Assembly (NCBI GenBank): GCA_032117595.1
Contig: JAULYZ010000017.1
Span: 121,283-185,282, forward strand
Length of the DNA: 64,000 nt
Origin: WLJO01 sp032117595
GTDB taxonomy: Bacteria; Actinomycetota; Acidimicrobiia; Acidimicrobiales; Ilumatobacteraceae
Reading direction: 5' to 3'
Made by a program: the position numbers and the translations under genes. Numbering within the stretch: position 1 is the stretch's first letter; each line of letters begins with the position of its first letter. Below are positions 31,715 to 41,572 of this stretch, piece by piece. A model generated the notes under the pieces. The model was not told where the DNA came from, did not search any database, and saw only the letters and a program-made list of their open reading frames with translations.

Positions 31715-32674
31715 GTGGCCACCGTCATCCCGTTCGTCCCGCCCCTCGATCCCGTTACCTACGGCAGGGCCGAGCAGGTCTCGCCGCTCGTGCGGCGGGT
31801 CATTGCGGAGAATCCCTCCAAGTACACCTACCGGGGCACGGGTACCTACATCGTCGGGCGTGGTGAGGTCGCCGTGATCGATCCCGGCCCGACGCTCGAT
31901 GCCCACCGGGATGCCTTGATGGCCGAACTCATCGACGAGCGCGTGGTGGCGATTCTCGTTACTCACTGCCACTCCGATCACTCGCCGCTCGCCGCGTGGT
32001 TGCGGGAGTACTCGGGTGCCACGGTGTACGCATTCGGGCCGCACGGTGCAACCGACGATCCCGACGACGATCCGGATCCCGAACCCGAGCCCGACGACAA
32101 GAAGCCCGAGACCGAGGTGGAGTCACGAGAGACGATCGACACCGACTTCGTCCCCGATGTGGTCACGGCTGACGGTGCAGAGATCAGTGGACCCGGCTGG
32201 ACCTTCGATGCGGTGCACACGCCCGGGCACACGTCCAACCACACCTGTTTCGCCCTGCGCGAGGAGCAGGCGCTGTTCACGGGCGATCACGTCATGGGAT
32301 GGTCCACCACTGTGGTGTCGCCACCCGACGGGGACATGCGTGCCTACTGCGCGTCGATGGAGAAGGTGATTGCGCGTACGGACCGGACGCTGTGGCCCAC
32401 CCATGGCAACCCGGTCACCGATCCGCAGCCGTTCCTCCGTTCGCTGCTCGCGCATCGTCTCGAGCGGGAGGCACAGGTGATCGAGTACCTGCGCAGGGGT
32501 CCCACCAACATTCCCGACATGGTGAAGGTGCTCTACGCCGATGTGCGTGAGGAGCTCCACAAGGCGGCGGGGCGCAGCATGCTGTCGCACCTGCGCAAGC
32601 TCGTCGCCGACGGTGTGGTGACGGTGGGCGGCGACGGGCGTCCGTCGTCGAAGGCCGAGTACCGGCTCGGCTGA
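31715..32674 (+). CDS. MBL-fold hydrolase with acidic insert (LACTB2-like)
   Basis: A 319-residue metallo-beta-lactamase-fold hydrolase. The zinc motif is THCHSDHSPL, with further ligands in VHTPGHTSNH and FTGDHVMG. A winged-helix-like C-terminal region (LHKAAGRSMLSHLRKLVADGVVTV) is typical of the LACTB2 subgroup, some of which are RNases. A stretch of about 25 acidic and proline residues (DDPDDDPDPEPEPDD) interrupts the domain near residues 112-140 and looks like a surface loop. The start is GTG 31715. Confidence 0.9.
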   Translation: MATVIPFVPPLDPVTYGRAEQVSPLVRRVIAENPSKYTYRGTGTYIVGRGEVAVIDPGPTLDAHRDALMAELIDERVVAILVTHCHSDHSPLAAWLREYSGATVYAFGPHGATDDPDDDPDPEPEPDDKKPETEVESRETIDTDFVPDVVTADGAEISGPGWTFDAVHTPGHTSNHTCFALREEQALFTGDHVMGWSTTVVSPPDGDMRAYCASMEKVIARTDRTLWPTHGNPVTDPQPFLRSLLAHRLEREAQVIEYLRRGPTNIPDMVKVLYADVREELHKAAGRSMLSHLRKLVADGVVTVGGDGRPSSKAEYRLG

Positions 32675-32683
32675 CGCCGATTG

Positions 32684-34390
32684 TCAGCGCAGCGCGTTGC
32701 GGAGCCGACGCCGGGAGGTCTCGGCGGCTGCCTCGGCGCGTGAGCGATCGGTGTCCCAACCCCAGCAGGGCCCGGCGAGGAGCGCGATGCGTTCGACGGT
32801 CTCGGCAGCGACCTCACCGAGTGTTCCGAGCACGAGCCTGCGGTCGATGACATCGCCGAGTGTCCGTGCGCCCTCGTTGACCACTGCGACCACTACCTGT
32901 GCAGCGAGGTCGCGACAGTCGTGATCGGTGGTGAGCCGTGCACCAAGAGCCGGGTCGCGCTCGACGAGGTCGAGGACTGCGACGTAGTCGGCACCGTAGA
33001 GACGTCCGAGGTGCTCAGCCGTGTGTGCATCGAGCCCCACGCGTGCAGCCTCTTCAGCAACACTCCGCAGATAGGGCTCGGCGTCCTCGGCCCAGGCGAA
33101 TGCGCCTGCTGCAGGCGCACGCCGCGAGTCGTAGGAGCGAGTCGGCGTTCCGCGCAGTTCGTGCTTCATGAGGGCGTCGAGCATCTGCTCTCCAGTGGCG
33201 CGCCCGGTGGTCCACTTGCCGCCACCGATCGTCCACAGCCCATCGACCGCCCGGTCGGCGTGGTGGTAGAGCTCGTGCCGTCGGCTTGCGGAGTACGTGC
33301 CGCCGCCCGAGTCGGCATCGAGGCCTCGCTTGATGAGTGGGCGCACGCCGACCGTGGTGGTGATGACATCGGCCTCGGTGAGCTGCGGCTCCGAACCGTT
33401 CATCGTGGAGTTGACCGTGGTGAGGATGCCCGCAACATCGTCTGGCGTGGCTGCAACGGCTTCGCCCTCGGCAAGTGGTGAGTCGGTGGGTCCGATGAAT
33501 GACTTGCCCATCCACGGGGAGACGATCACGTGCTTACCCGACTTGGCGCGGGCGAACACCGCAGCATCGACTCGGCCGGGTCCACCGAGTGGACGCGTGA
33601 GGATGTGAACGCCCTTCGACCGGTTCACGGCGACGCCGAGCGGTCGACCGAGTGGCGCGAGCACTCGATCGATCCAGGGACCCGCGGCGTTCACCACCAC
33701 CCGGGAGCGGAACGAACGTGAGACACCGGTGAGTGCATCGGTGGTCGTGATGCCGTCGATGACGAGTCGGCCACCGTCCTGATGATGCAGAAAGCCGGTT
33801 GCGTTGGTGTGCGTGAGCAGGACCGCACCGTGCCTGCTGGCATCCTGCGCGTAGGCGAGCAGCAGTCGCTCGGGGTGCATGTTGAGGGTGTCGTGGTACG
33901 CATAGCCGCCCTGGAGTGACTCGGAGTCGAGCCACGGCACCAGATCGGTGAGTCGGCGCGCCGGGATCCAACGGGGGTGGGGGATCCGCAGGCTCGATGG
34001 GGCGGAGCGGTTGCGGTCGAACGAGAGCAGGTCGTACAGAGCGACGCCAGCGCCGATGAGCGCCGTGGGCGGCTTGCTCCAGCGCCATGCCGGCATGATG
34101 AAGCGGGTCTGGCGAACCAGGTGCGGTGCGCCGAGAGCGAGGATGCGCCGCTCGCGCAGACTCTCTCGGACCACCTTGATGTCGTACTGCTCGAGGTAGC
34201 GGATGCCGCCGTGGATGTATTTCGTCGTGGCCGAACTCGTCTCGCCACCGAGATCGCCCCGCTCGACGAGCAGGGTGCGCAGACCCCGGCCCGCCGCCTC
34301 TCGCGCCACGCACACCCCGGTGATGCCACCTCCCACGACGATGACATCGAACCGCTCGTCGAGTGAGTTGCTGTTCGGGTGGCCGAGCAT
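32684..34390 (-). CDS. glpD: FAD-dependent glycerol-3-phosphate dehydrogenase-like (GlpD family)
   Basis: A 568-residue flavoenzyme. The FAD-binding loop is DVIVVGGGITGVCVAREA (about 15-32) and the signature GGETSSATTKYIHGGIRYLEQYD follows. A C-terminal helical domain (residues 430-560) is present, as in GlpD. It would pass electrons from sn-glycerol 3-phosphate to quinone. EryB, the erythritol-4-phosphate dehydrogenase, belongs to the same family and cannot be excluded, because the gene follows an FGGY kinase and mtnD-mtnC instead of glycerol genes. Start ATG 34390 lies 11 bp after the mtnC stop. Confidence 0.85.
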   Translation of the reverse strand: MLGHPNSNSLDERFDVIVVGGGITGVCVAREAAGRGLRTLLVERGDLGGETSSATTKYIHGGIRYLEQYDIKVVRESLRERRILALGAPHLVRQTRFIMPAWRWSKPPTALIGAGVALYDLLSFDRNRSAPSSLRIPHPRWIPARRLTDLVPWLDSESLQGGYAYHDTLNMHPERLLLAYAQDASRHGAVLLTHTNATGFLHHQDGGRLVIDGITTTDALTGVSRSFRSRVVVNAAGPWIDRVLAPLGRPLGVAVNRSKGVHILTRPLGGPGRVDAAVFARAKSGKHVIVSPWMGKSFIGPTDSPLAEGEAVAATPDDVAGILTTVNSTMNGSEPQLTEADVITTTVGVRPLIKRGLDADSGGGTYSASRRHELYHHADRAVDGLWTIGGGKWTTGRATGEQMLDALMKHELRGTPTRSYDSRRAPAAGAFAWAEDAEPYLRSVAEEAARVGLDAHTAEHLGRLYGADYVAVLDLVERDPALGARLTTDHDCRDLAAQVVVAVVNEGARTLGDVIDRRLVLGTLGEVAAETVERIALLAGPCWGWDTDRSRAEAAAETSRRRLRNALR

Positions 34391-34401
34391 GAACGTTCCG
34401 G

Positions 34402-35121
34402 TCAGGCGCTGACGCGTCTCGGGAGGTCTCCCGAGAGGTCGAGCTGCGCGAACGATGTGATGGCGAGGTGATCGCCCACCCCGGCGTCGAAGTACTGGTC
34501 GCCCTCGCGGCGGACACCGACGGTGTGCCAACCGGCCTCGCGCGCTGCGTCGAGCTCGGCGCTCAGGTCCGAGAGGAACACGATGCTCCCCGGCGCGACA
34601 CCAAGCGTTCCGGCGATCTGGTGGTAACTCGTTGCGACACGCTTGGGGCCGGTGTTCTCGGTGTCGAAGTGGTGGGAGAACAGCGGGAGCAGATCGCCCT
34701 CGGGGGAGTGCCCGAACCACGCACGCTGTGCACTCACCGAGCCCGACGAGAAGATCGACAGGTCGAAACCGGCTGCTTTCCACGCCCGGATCGCAGGGAT
34801 GGCATCGTCGAAGAAGTGGGACGTGAGGTGACCGGCGGCGAAGCCCTCGTCCCAGATCCAGCCCTGAAAGGCCTTCAGGGGAGTGATCTTCTGGTCATTG
34901 TCGAGCCAGTGCCGCAGCCACCACACCACGCGCGCGTCATCGGCCTCGGGCTCGCCGGCGAGATCCCGGACCATCTGCACCATCGCCTGGACATCGGCAC
35001 GATCACGGTGCGCTGCGAGCCAGGTGTCGAAACGTTCGTGCGAGTACGGGTACAGCGTTCGGTGCACGAACCACGTCGACGATGTCGTCCCCTCGATGTC
35101 GAGGATGATGTGGCTGATCAC
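34402..35121 (-). CDS. mtnC: Acireductone synthase (enolase-phosphatase E1)
   Basis: A bifunctional HAD-family enzyme of methionine salvage that enolises and dephosphorylates diketo-methylthiopentyl phosphate to acireductone. The 239-residue protein begins ISHIILDIEGTTSSTWFVH, with the HAD nucleophile D8 and E10. FSSGSVSAQRAWFGHS and VFLSDLSAELDAAREAG are family motifs. Start GTG 35121 lies 4 bp past the mtnD stop. The partner genes mtnA, mtnB, and mtnK or mtnP are not in the window. Confidence 0.93.
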   Translation of the reverse strand: MISHIILDIEGTTSSTWFVHRTLYPYSHERFDTWLAAHRDRADVQAMVQMVRDLAGEPEADDARVVWWLRHWLDNDQKITPLKAFQGWIWDEGFAAGHLTSHFFDDAIPAIRAWKAAGFDLSIFSSGSVSAQRAWFGHSPEGDLLPLFSHHFDTENTGPKRVATSYHQIAGTLGVAPGSIVFLSDLSAELDAAREAGWHTVGVRREGDQYFDAGVGDHLAITSFAQLDLSGDLPRRVSA

Positions 35122-35125
35122 GGGT

Positions 35126-35704
35126 TCAGCGTGCCGGGCTGACGAGCTCGTCGAAACTCGGGAACCGCGCAGCGATGGGATCGCCGGTGAAGTTCCCCAC
35201 CCAGCCGTCTTCGATGGCGAAGAAGCGGATGGCGGTGAAGCGCGGCCGGGTGCCCATGTCGAACCAGTGCTTGGTGTCCTTCGGGACCGAGAGGTAGTCG
35301 CCCGCCTCACAGATCACGATGTGGACCGAACCGTTGATGCGGAGATAGAAGGCCCCGCGCCCCTCGACGAAGAAACGGACCTCGTCGTCGGCGTGGGTGT
35401 GCTCGGCGAGGAACTTCGAACGCGCCTCTGCGGCCTTGGTGAGGAAGGCATCGTCGGTTGGGTCACCTGCGATTCGAGCGACGTCGACGGTGCTGAACCC
35501 CTGCGCCTTGATGCGCGCGACGTCGGCTGCGTAGGCCGCGAGCACGGCCTCCTGATCGGCCGAATCGGCGAGCGGCGCGCCCGCAGTCCACTGCTCGAAG
35601 CGGATCCCGACACTGCTCAGGTGCGCGGCGATTGCGGCGGCATCGGTGGTGGAGAGGCTCGGGTTCGACGTGTCGGTCTCGGGCAGCACGATCAGTTTCG
35701 TCAT
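35126..35704 (-). CDS. mtnD: Acireductone dioxygenase (ARD)
   Basis: Cupin enzyme of methionine salvage that converts acireductone to the keto-acid of methionine (Fe form) or an off-pathway product (Ni form). The 192-residue protein has all metal ligands: H102 and H104 in HTHADDE, E108, and H146 in KDTKHWFDMG. ATG 35704 gives the usual length. It precedes mtnC and follows an FGGY kinase gene by 41 bp, all on the same strand. Confidence 0.95.
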   Translation of the reverse strand: MTKLIVLPETDTSNPSLSTTDAAAIAAHLSSVGIRFEQWTAGAPLADSADQEAVLAAYAADVARIKAQGFSTVDVARIAGDPTDDAFLTKAAEARSKFLAEHTHADDEVRFFVEGRGAFYLRINGSVHIVICEAGDYLSVPKDTKHWFDMGTRPRFTAIRFFAIEDGWVGNFTGDPIAARFPSFDELVSPAR

Positions 35705-35745
35705 GGCCCCGACTCTATTCATGCTTCCCGTCCTGCGGGAATCGA

Positions 35746-37311
35746 TCAGTCGAGTGCCGCCCGCAGTGGGGCAATGGCGCTGAAGGTCTCGCGCAGCGAG
35801 CCCGTCAGGATCGAACGGCGGACCTCTTGCACGCGCCGGTACGTGCGGTGCCGATCGGCATCGGGGGCGCTGGCGCCGCCGCCGGAGACCCAGTTGCTCA
35901 CCGTTGCAGCGAGATCGTCGATCGCGCCGACACCGAGCGCTGCGAGAGCAGCGTTGGCGAGGATGGCCCCATCCTGACGTGACGGCACCCGCCACGCGGC
36001 GCCCACGACGTCGGCCTTGATCTGGTTCCAGATCGCGCTGCGTGCTCCGCCGCCGACGGCGAGGACCTCACCGACGCCAATGCCGTTTGCAGCAAACACG
36101 TCGAGGAAGTCGGCGTACTCGAACGCAATCGACTCGAGCATCGAGCGCCAGAGTGTGGCGACGTTGGTACCAGCGGTCATGCCGAGCCAGGTGCCCGACG
36201 CATGGGGATTGTCGGGGTTGCCGCCCGACAGGTACGGGGCGAACAGCACCCCGTCGCTGCCGGCGGGCACCTGCGCAGCGAGGCCATCGAGCTCGCGGTA
36301 GAGATCGTCGTCACCGGGTCGACGCAGTACCTCGTCGCGCAACCAGCGCAGCGAGAGCCCGCCAGCCTTGACGTAACCCCAGTAGAGCGCCTGACCGGGC
36401 AGCGTGCCCAGTGAGTAGAGCATTCCGGGCACGCGGGTGACGGCGTCCACCGGACCCTTCACGCCCACGGTGAGGATGCTGGCGGTGCCGGCGACATCGG
36501 TGGCCATTCCTGCTGCGACAAGACCCGCCGACAGGTTGCTCTGCATCACGTCGCCTGCGCCGGCCACGACCGGAGTGCCCGCTGCGAGTCCGGTTCGTCG
36601 AGCGGCATCGGAAGAAATCGTGCCGATCACCTCCGACGGAGCGACGATGCGCGGCGCGTGCTCGACCGGGATGCCCAGCGACTCCAGCTGGCGCTCGCTG
36701 ACACGACCGGTTGCGGCGTCCCAGCCGATGATCCAGCCCGAGAGATGCGATGGATCGCTGAATGCGTCGCGTGCGCGCAGGCCGCAGAGACATCCTGCGA
36801 TGTACGGGGCGAGGGACAGGATCTTACGGATCCGGCGGTGTACCTCGGGCTCGTGGCGTCGGACCCATTCGTAGGTGCTCGCCATCACGTAGGTGTCGAG
36901 GCTTGCGTTCGCTGACTCGGTCTCCCAGAGCGGTTCGACGTCGTTGCGGAGCCACGCCACTTCGTCCTGCGCGCGGACATCGAGGAAGGGAATGATCGGT
37001 CGCACCGGGACCCAGTCGTCGTCCACGAAGACCGGTCCGCACAGAATTCCCGACAGCGCGACGGCCGCGATGCGCGAGCCGTCGACCCCGGCGCGCGAGA
37101 TCGCGCGTGCGATGGCATCGACGACAGCACCCTCGATCTGCCGGGGGTCCATCTCGACCCAGCCGGGGCGGAGGTGATCGAAGTGGTGCTCGGCGTAGGT
37201 GTCGGCGATACAGACGCCGTCCACGGTGTAGAGACCGGCCTTGGACCCTTGGGTGCCGACATCGACACCGAGAAAGAGCGGGCCCGACAGCGCTGATGAC
37301 GACTCCGGCAT
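35746..37311 (-). CDS. FGGY-family carbohydrate kinase (first)
   Basis: A 521-residue sugar kinase. The ATP-binding domain begins FLGVDVGTQGSKAGLYTVDG; GTASILTVGVKGPV and LAVGGGARSAIWNQIKADV are the conserved second-half motifs. The FGGY family phosphorylates ketoses or polyols at either end of the chain. The start ATG 37311 has GAGG just upstream. It is divergent, 57 bp away, from the ABC transporter operon, and heads the run mtnD-mtnC-glpD. The substrate is unknown; a 5-modified ketopentose is a possibility drawn from the context. Confidence 0.85.
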   Translation of the reverse strand: MPESSSALSGPLFLGVDVGTQGSKAGLYTVDGVCIADTYAEHHFDHLRPGWVEMDPRQIEGAVVDAIARAISRAGVDGSRIAAVALSGILCGPVFVDDDWVPVRPIIPFLDVRAQDEVAWLRNDVEPLWETESANASLDTYVMASTYEWVRRHEPEVHRRIRKILSLAPYIAGCLCGLRARDAFSDPSHLSGWIIGWDAATGRVSERQLESLGIPVEHAPRIVAPSEVIGTISSDAARRTGLAAGTPVVAGAGDVMQSNLSAGLVAAGMATDVAGTASILTVGVKGPVDAVTRVPGMLYSLGTLPGQALYWGYVKAGGLSLRWLRDEVLRRPGDDDLYRELDGLAAQVPAGSDGVLFAPYLSGGNPDNPHASGTWLGMTAGTNVATLWRSMLESIAFEYADFLDVFAANGIGVGEVLAVGGGARSAIWNQIKADVVGAAWRVPSRQDGAILANAALAALGVGAIDDLAATVSNWVSGGGASAPDADRHRTYRRVQEVRRSILTGSLRETFSAIAPLRAALD

Positions 37312-37368
37312 GTCCTCATCATGCACGGAGATGGTGGACGCAGACCACATGCGGCAGACTTTGCGGCT

Positions 37369-38895
37369 ATGCCCACCCTGTCGACCGCTCTCGTGCCGGT
37401 GCTCGGGGTCTCGGGGCTCTCCAAGCGCTACGGCGGGGTGACCGTGCTCGACGGAGTGGACATGGCAGTGGCCGCCGGCGAGGTCCGCGCGTTGCTCGGC
37501 GAGAACGGCGCCGGAAAGTCGACGCTCATCAAGATTCTCTCCGGCGTGGTCCGCTCCGATGGCGGCCAGGTGGTGCTTGGGGGATCGCCGGTGGACATCC
37601 ACAGCCCGCACGGCGCCCAGCACCTCGGCATCGCCACCCTCCATCAGGAGCTTGCGATCGTGCCGGGCCTCTCGGTGGCCGAGAACATCTACCTGGGCCA
37701 GAAGACCGCGCAGACGCTCGGTGTCGTCCGCTGGCGCAAGCTGCGCAGCGACGCACGGGAGCTGCTCGCCTCCTTGGGCCAGGACCTCAACGTTCGCCAG
37801 GACGCAGCGAGGCTCTCGCCGGTGGGCAAGACGATGACGGCCATTGCGCGGGCGCTCTCCCGCGACGCGCGGGTGCTGATCCTCGACGAGCCGACGGCGT
37901 CGCTGACCGATCAGGAGACTGCGCAGTTGTTCGCGGTGATGCGCCGGCTCCGCGAGCGCGGGGTTGCCATCATCTACGTCTCGCACCGTCTCGAGGAAGT
38001 GGTCCAGGTGTGCGACACCTACACCGTCCTGCGCAACGGTCAGAAGGTTGCCGAGGGACTCATTGCCGAGGTGTCGATCCCCGAGATCATCACTGCCATG
38101 GCAGGCCGCCCGGTGGAGACGCTCTTCCCCGAGCGCAGCGCGCACCACGGTGAGTTGCTGGTCCGTGCCAGCGGTATCGGCGCCCGTAGGAGTCACGATG
38201 TCTCCTTCGAGCTCCGGGAGGGAGAGGTGCTCGGCATTGCCGGGCTCGCCGGGTCGGGTCGCAGCGAGGTGGTGCGCCTTCTCGCCGGTGCGCAGGTGCG
38301 TCGTGCAGGAACGCTCGAGGTGCGGGATGCAGCCGGTGAACTCAACGAGGTGGGACGCCGGCACACGATCGGACGTGCACAGCGACTCGGTATCAGCCTC
38401 GTTCCGCAGGAACGGCGGGGAGAGGGCCTCGTTCCCGACTCGATCGAGCGCAACATCAACCTCACCACGCTCGGTCGGCATACGTGGCTGCGCACCGTTG
38501 TCAATCAGGTGCGAGCCCGGCTGCACGCCCAGGAGCGGCACACCGAACTCGGCGTGCGCTCACGGGGCATCGCACAGCCGGTGTTCCGCCTGTCGGGTGG
38601 GAACCAGCAGAAGGTCGTGCTGGCAAAGTTCTGGGCGCTCTCGCCGCGTGTGCTGCTCCTCGATGAGCCCACTCGAGGGGTGGACGTGGGGACCAAGAGC
38701 GAGATCTACCACCTCGTCCGGCAGCGTGCCGCCGGGGGTGCCGGCGTCATTGTCGTGAGTTCGGAACTCCCCGAACTGATCGGCCTCTGCGACCGCATCC
38801 TCGTGATGCACGAGGGTCATGCGGTGGGAACCTTCGATGCCTCGACGACCAGTGAGGACGAACTGCTGAACGCGTGCTACGGGAGACGACGATGA
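37369..38895 (+). CDS. Sugar ABC transporter ATP-binding protein (RbsA/XylG type)
   Basis: A 508-residue protein with two fused ABC domains. The first has Walker A GENGAGKSTLIKIL and a degraded signature LSPVGKTMTAIARAL; the second has GLAGSGRSEVVRLL and a good signature LSGGNQQKVVLAKFW, followed by LLLDEPTRGVDVG. In this family the second site usually carries weak Walker A lysine; here the site is GSGRS. The start is ATG 37369, not the in-frame ATG at 37321, since the domain begins soon after it. It overlaps the permease gene as ATGA. Confidence 0.92.
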   Translation: MPTLSTALVPVLGVSGLSKRYGGVTVLDGVDMAVAAGEVRALLGENGAGKSTLIKILSGVVRSDGGQVVLGGSPVDIHSPHGAQHLGIATLHQELAIVPGLSVAENIYLGQKTAQTLGVVRWRKLRSDARELLASLGQDLNVRQDAARLSPVGKTMTAIARALSRDARVLILDEPTASLTDQETAQLFAVMRRLRERGVAIIYVSHRLEEVVQVCDTYTVLRNGQKVAEGLIAEVSIPEIITAMAGRPVETLFPERSAHHGELLVRASGIGARRSHDVSFELREGEVLGIAGLAGSGRSEVVRLLAGAQVRRAGTLEVRDAAGELNEVGRRHTIGRAQRLGISLVPQERRGEGLVPDSIERNINLTTLGRHTWLRTVVNQVRARLHAQERHTELGVRSRGIAQPVFRLSGGNQQKVVLAKFWALSPRVLLLDEPTRGVDVGTKSEIYHLVRQRAAGGAGVIVVSSELPELIGLCDRILVMHEGHAVGTFDASTTSEDELLNACYGRRR

Positions 38896-39923
38896 GCGAC
38901 ACTGCCACTGCGACCGCACCGTCGGATGGTTCCGGCGGGATCTCCGGCCGGATCACGTTCGACCGTGTGCGACCGTTCCTCGGTCCGCTCGCGCTCGTGC
39001 TCATGGTGGTGCTGTTCGGGTCGATCTACCCGGACACCTTCCTGACCAAGACCAACCTCGTCGACAACATCCTCCAGCAGGTCACCGCCCTGGCGATTGT
39101 CGCCTCGGTGCAGACCGTGGTGATGGTGGTGGGCGAGTTCGACCTGTCGGTCGGCGGTCTCGCTGCGCTCGCCACCGGCTTTGCGGCCACGATCCTCAAC
39201 ACCGCCACGATCGACGGAGATCCCAAGGAGGCCGGTTCGCTGTTGCTCGCCGTGCTCCTCTGTGTCCTTGCCGGGTTCATCGGTGGAGCGGTGAGCGGTG
39301 CGCTCGTGTCGTACCTCGGTGTCCTCGCGTTCATCGCAACGCTTGCGATGAACGAGGTGTTCAAGAACCTCGCACGCTTCCGTGTACAGGGCAAGCCCGT
39401 GTACGGACTCGTGCAGAACAACTTCGTCGCCGTGGCACAGGGCAAGACCTGGGCGGTCCCCAACACCATCTACATCTCCGCGTTGATTGCGCTGCTCGTG
39501 TGGTTCCTGCTCGATCGCACCACCCTCGGCCGCAAGATGTACGCCGTCGGCGGCAACATCGATGCGGCCCGCTACAGCGGCATCAACGTGAAGCTGGTGA
39601 AGTGGGCTGCGTTCGCTATCTGCGGAGTTGGCGCAGCGCTCGGCGGCCTGATGCAGGCTGCCTACAACGCAACGGCCAACACCACGGCGCCGGAGCCGTG
39701 GATGCTCAAGTCGATCGCCGCAGTGTTCCTCGGCATGGCGCTGCTCCGCAATGGTCGACCCAACCTCCCGGGGACCATTCTCGGCGTGATCCTGTTCCGC
39801 ACGCTCGAGAACGGGCTGAACAAGACGAGCATCAACGACTACCTGCAGGACGTCATCAACTGGGCAGCTGTGATCCTTGCGGTGCTCCCGCCGGCGATCG
39901 CCCGTATTCGCGAGAACCGATGA
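38892..39923 (+). CDS. Sugar ABC transporter permease (RbsC type)
   Basis: A 343-residue membrane protein with about ten helices and the family motifs VGEFDLSVGGLAALATG and YAVGGNIDAARYSGINV. It forms the channel of the ribose/xylose-type importer. The ATG at 38892 overlaps the ATPase stop. Next comes a second FGGY kinase after 10 bp. Confidence 0.92.
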   Translation: MSDTATATAPSDGSGGISGRITFDRVRPFLGPLALVLMVVLFGSIYPDTFLTKTNLVDNILQQVTALAIVASVQTVVMVVGEFDLSVGGLAALATGFAATILNTATIDGDPKEAGSLLLAVLLCVLAGFIGGAVSGALVSYLGVLAFIATLAMNEVFKNLARFRVQGKPVYGLVQNNFVAVAQGKTWAVPNTIYISALIALLVWFLLDRTTLGRKMYAVGGNIDAARYSGINVKLVKWAAFAICGVGAALGGLMQAAYNATANTTAPEPWMLKSIAAVFLGMALLRNGRPNLPGTILGVILFRTLENGLNKTSINDYLQDVINWAAVILAVLPPAIARIRENR

Positions 39924-39933
39924 GTGCGTCGGC

Positions 39934-41403
39934 ATGAGGATCCTCGCCGTCGATGTAGGGACCACCTCGGTGAAGGCCGCCGTCGTCGTCGACGGCCGGA
40001 TCGGCGAGGTGGCCGAGGTTCCCCTCGACCTCGAGCACCCACGTCCCGGTTGGGCAGAGCAGGATCCCGATCAGTGGTGGTCGGCCGTGGTCACGGCGGT
40101 TCGCTCGCTGCAGGGTCTCGACACCGTTGATGCTCTCGCCGCAACCGGGCAGATGCAGGACTGTGTGCCGGTTCAGGGCGCGGCTTCGGGTGGCGGACCT
40201 GTGCGTCCGGCCATCCTCTACAGCGACCAGCGCGCCGTGGTCGAGCACGAGGCGCTCGCTGCGCGCCTCGGTACTGCGTGGGGTGACGCGGCGCTTGCAC
40301 AACCTGACCCCACCAATGTTGCGGCCAAGTGGGAATGGCTCCGTCGCCACGAGCCGGCGGCGGTAACGGACACCGAGGCGGTGCTGCTCGGTGGCGCTGC
40401 GTATGTGGTGTGGCGTGCAACGGGTCGTGCCACGAGTGATCCCACTACTGCTGCGACGACGGGGCTGAGTGAGGTGCGAAGCGCAACGTGGTGGGCGCCG
40501 GTGATCGATGCAGTGGAGTTGCCCGCGCCCTCGATGGTGGGTGCAACGTCGGTGGCCGGAGCGGTGCACGCAGCGGCTGCATCCGAACTCGGTGTTCGAG
40601 CCGGCCTACCGGTGGTGCACGCATGCGGTGACGCGGTGGCGACCTCGATCGGTGTGCTCGGTGCAGCACTCGATGCTCCCTATGCGTATCTCGGCACGTC
40701 GGGTTGGGTCGGTGTGTTCCGCCCCGCACCCGAGCCGCGCCCCGGAGTCATCGTCCTGCCGGGCGCTACTGCCGAACGATGGTTGAGCGTCATGCCCGTG
40801 GCGACGGCAGGTGGAGCCGCCGACTGGGCCCGCGATGCACTGCTCGGCGGTGTCGGCATCGACGAGTTCGACCGCCTTGCAGCGTCGGCGTGCGCAGCCC
40901 AGGAGGGTGTGGGGTTTCTCTCCCAGCTCGACGGCACACGCTTCCCTGCCCCCGATCCCTTCGCCTCGGGTGTGCTCATCGGCATGACCCGTTCCACCAC
41001 GCCGGCCACGGTGGCCGCCGCCATCTACGAGGGGGTGGCCCACACCCTTGCTGCCATCGCCCGGGTGGTGGTCGGTGAACCAACGGCCGGGGCGTCGTCG
41101 GGTGCATCGCTTGCAGTGTGCGGTGGCGGTTCGCGTAGTGATGTGTGGTGCCAGGTGATCGCCGACGTGACGGGTCGATCGGTGCGCCGGGTGAGTGACG
41201 ACCATGCCTCCCTGCGGGGCGCTGCGTCGTGTGCGCACGAGGCACTGGGCGCCCCGGCACTCGCCGGGTCCCCCACGCTCGCCACGTTCGAGCCGCGGGC
41301 CGACCGCGCTGCAGCCCACGGCGTGATGGCCGGGGTCCTCATGAACCTCGCCGGTGGTCTTCGCTCCGAGTTCGCCGCGCTCGGGGCACTCCGGGCCCGT
41401 TGA
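39934..41403 (+). CDS. FGGY-family carbohydrate kinase (second)
   Basis: A 489-residue kinase starting MRILAVDVGTTSVKAAVVVDG. It carries LAATGQMQDCVPVQ, YLGTSGWVGVFRP and LAVCGGGSRSDVWCQVI at the usual places. It is distinct in sequence from the first kinase in the cluster. Being in the transporter operon, it should act on the imported substrate. Its substrate cannot be read from the sequence. The stop is followed by a 169-bp gap holding the promoter or processing site of the binding protein gene. Confidence 0.87.
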   Translation: MRILAVDVGTTSVKAAVVVDGRIGEVAEVPLDLEHPRPGWAEQDPDQWWSAVVTAVRSLQGLDTVDALAATGQMQDCVPVQGAASGGGPVRPAILYSDQRAVVEHEALAARLGTAWGDAALAQPDPTNVAAKWEWLRRHEPAAVTDTEAVLLGGAAYVVWRATGRATSDPTTAATTGLSEVRSATWWAPVIDAVELPAPSMVGATSVAGAVHAAAASELGVRAGLPVVHACGDAVATSIGVLGAALDAPYAYLGTSGWVGVFRPAPEPRPGVIVLPGATAERWLSVMPVATAGGAADWARDALLGGVGIDEFDRLAASACAAQEGVGFLSQLDGTRFPAPDPFASGVLIGMTRSTTPATVAAAIYEGVAHTLAAIARVVVGEPTAGASSGASLAVCGGGSRSDVWCQVIADVTGRSVRRVSDDHASLRGAASCAHEALGAPALAGSPTLATFEPRADRAAAHGVMAGVLMNLAGGLRSEFAALGALRAR

Positions 41404-41572
41404 CCCTGGGCCCATTGAGGGTTGCCCGCAGCGGTTTTCCGGCGCCGTGCCGTGTGTCTCAGGGAGGCCGGGGTGATGCCGCAGTGCGCTCCTTGCTCGC
41501 TACCCTTCCGGACTTCGTGAACAACCCGGGCCCGGGGGGACCTGAGCCCGACCCAACCTGAGGAGACCATCC

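Noticed and set aside
38874..39965. A 362-codon minus-strand frame opposite the permease gene
   Set aside because: It is the antisense shadow of an overlapping pair of conserved genes and is rich in His, Glu and Arg as expected of a shadow.
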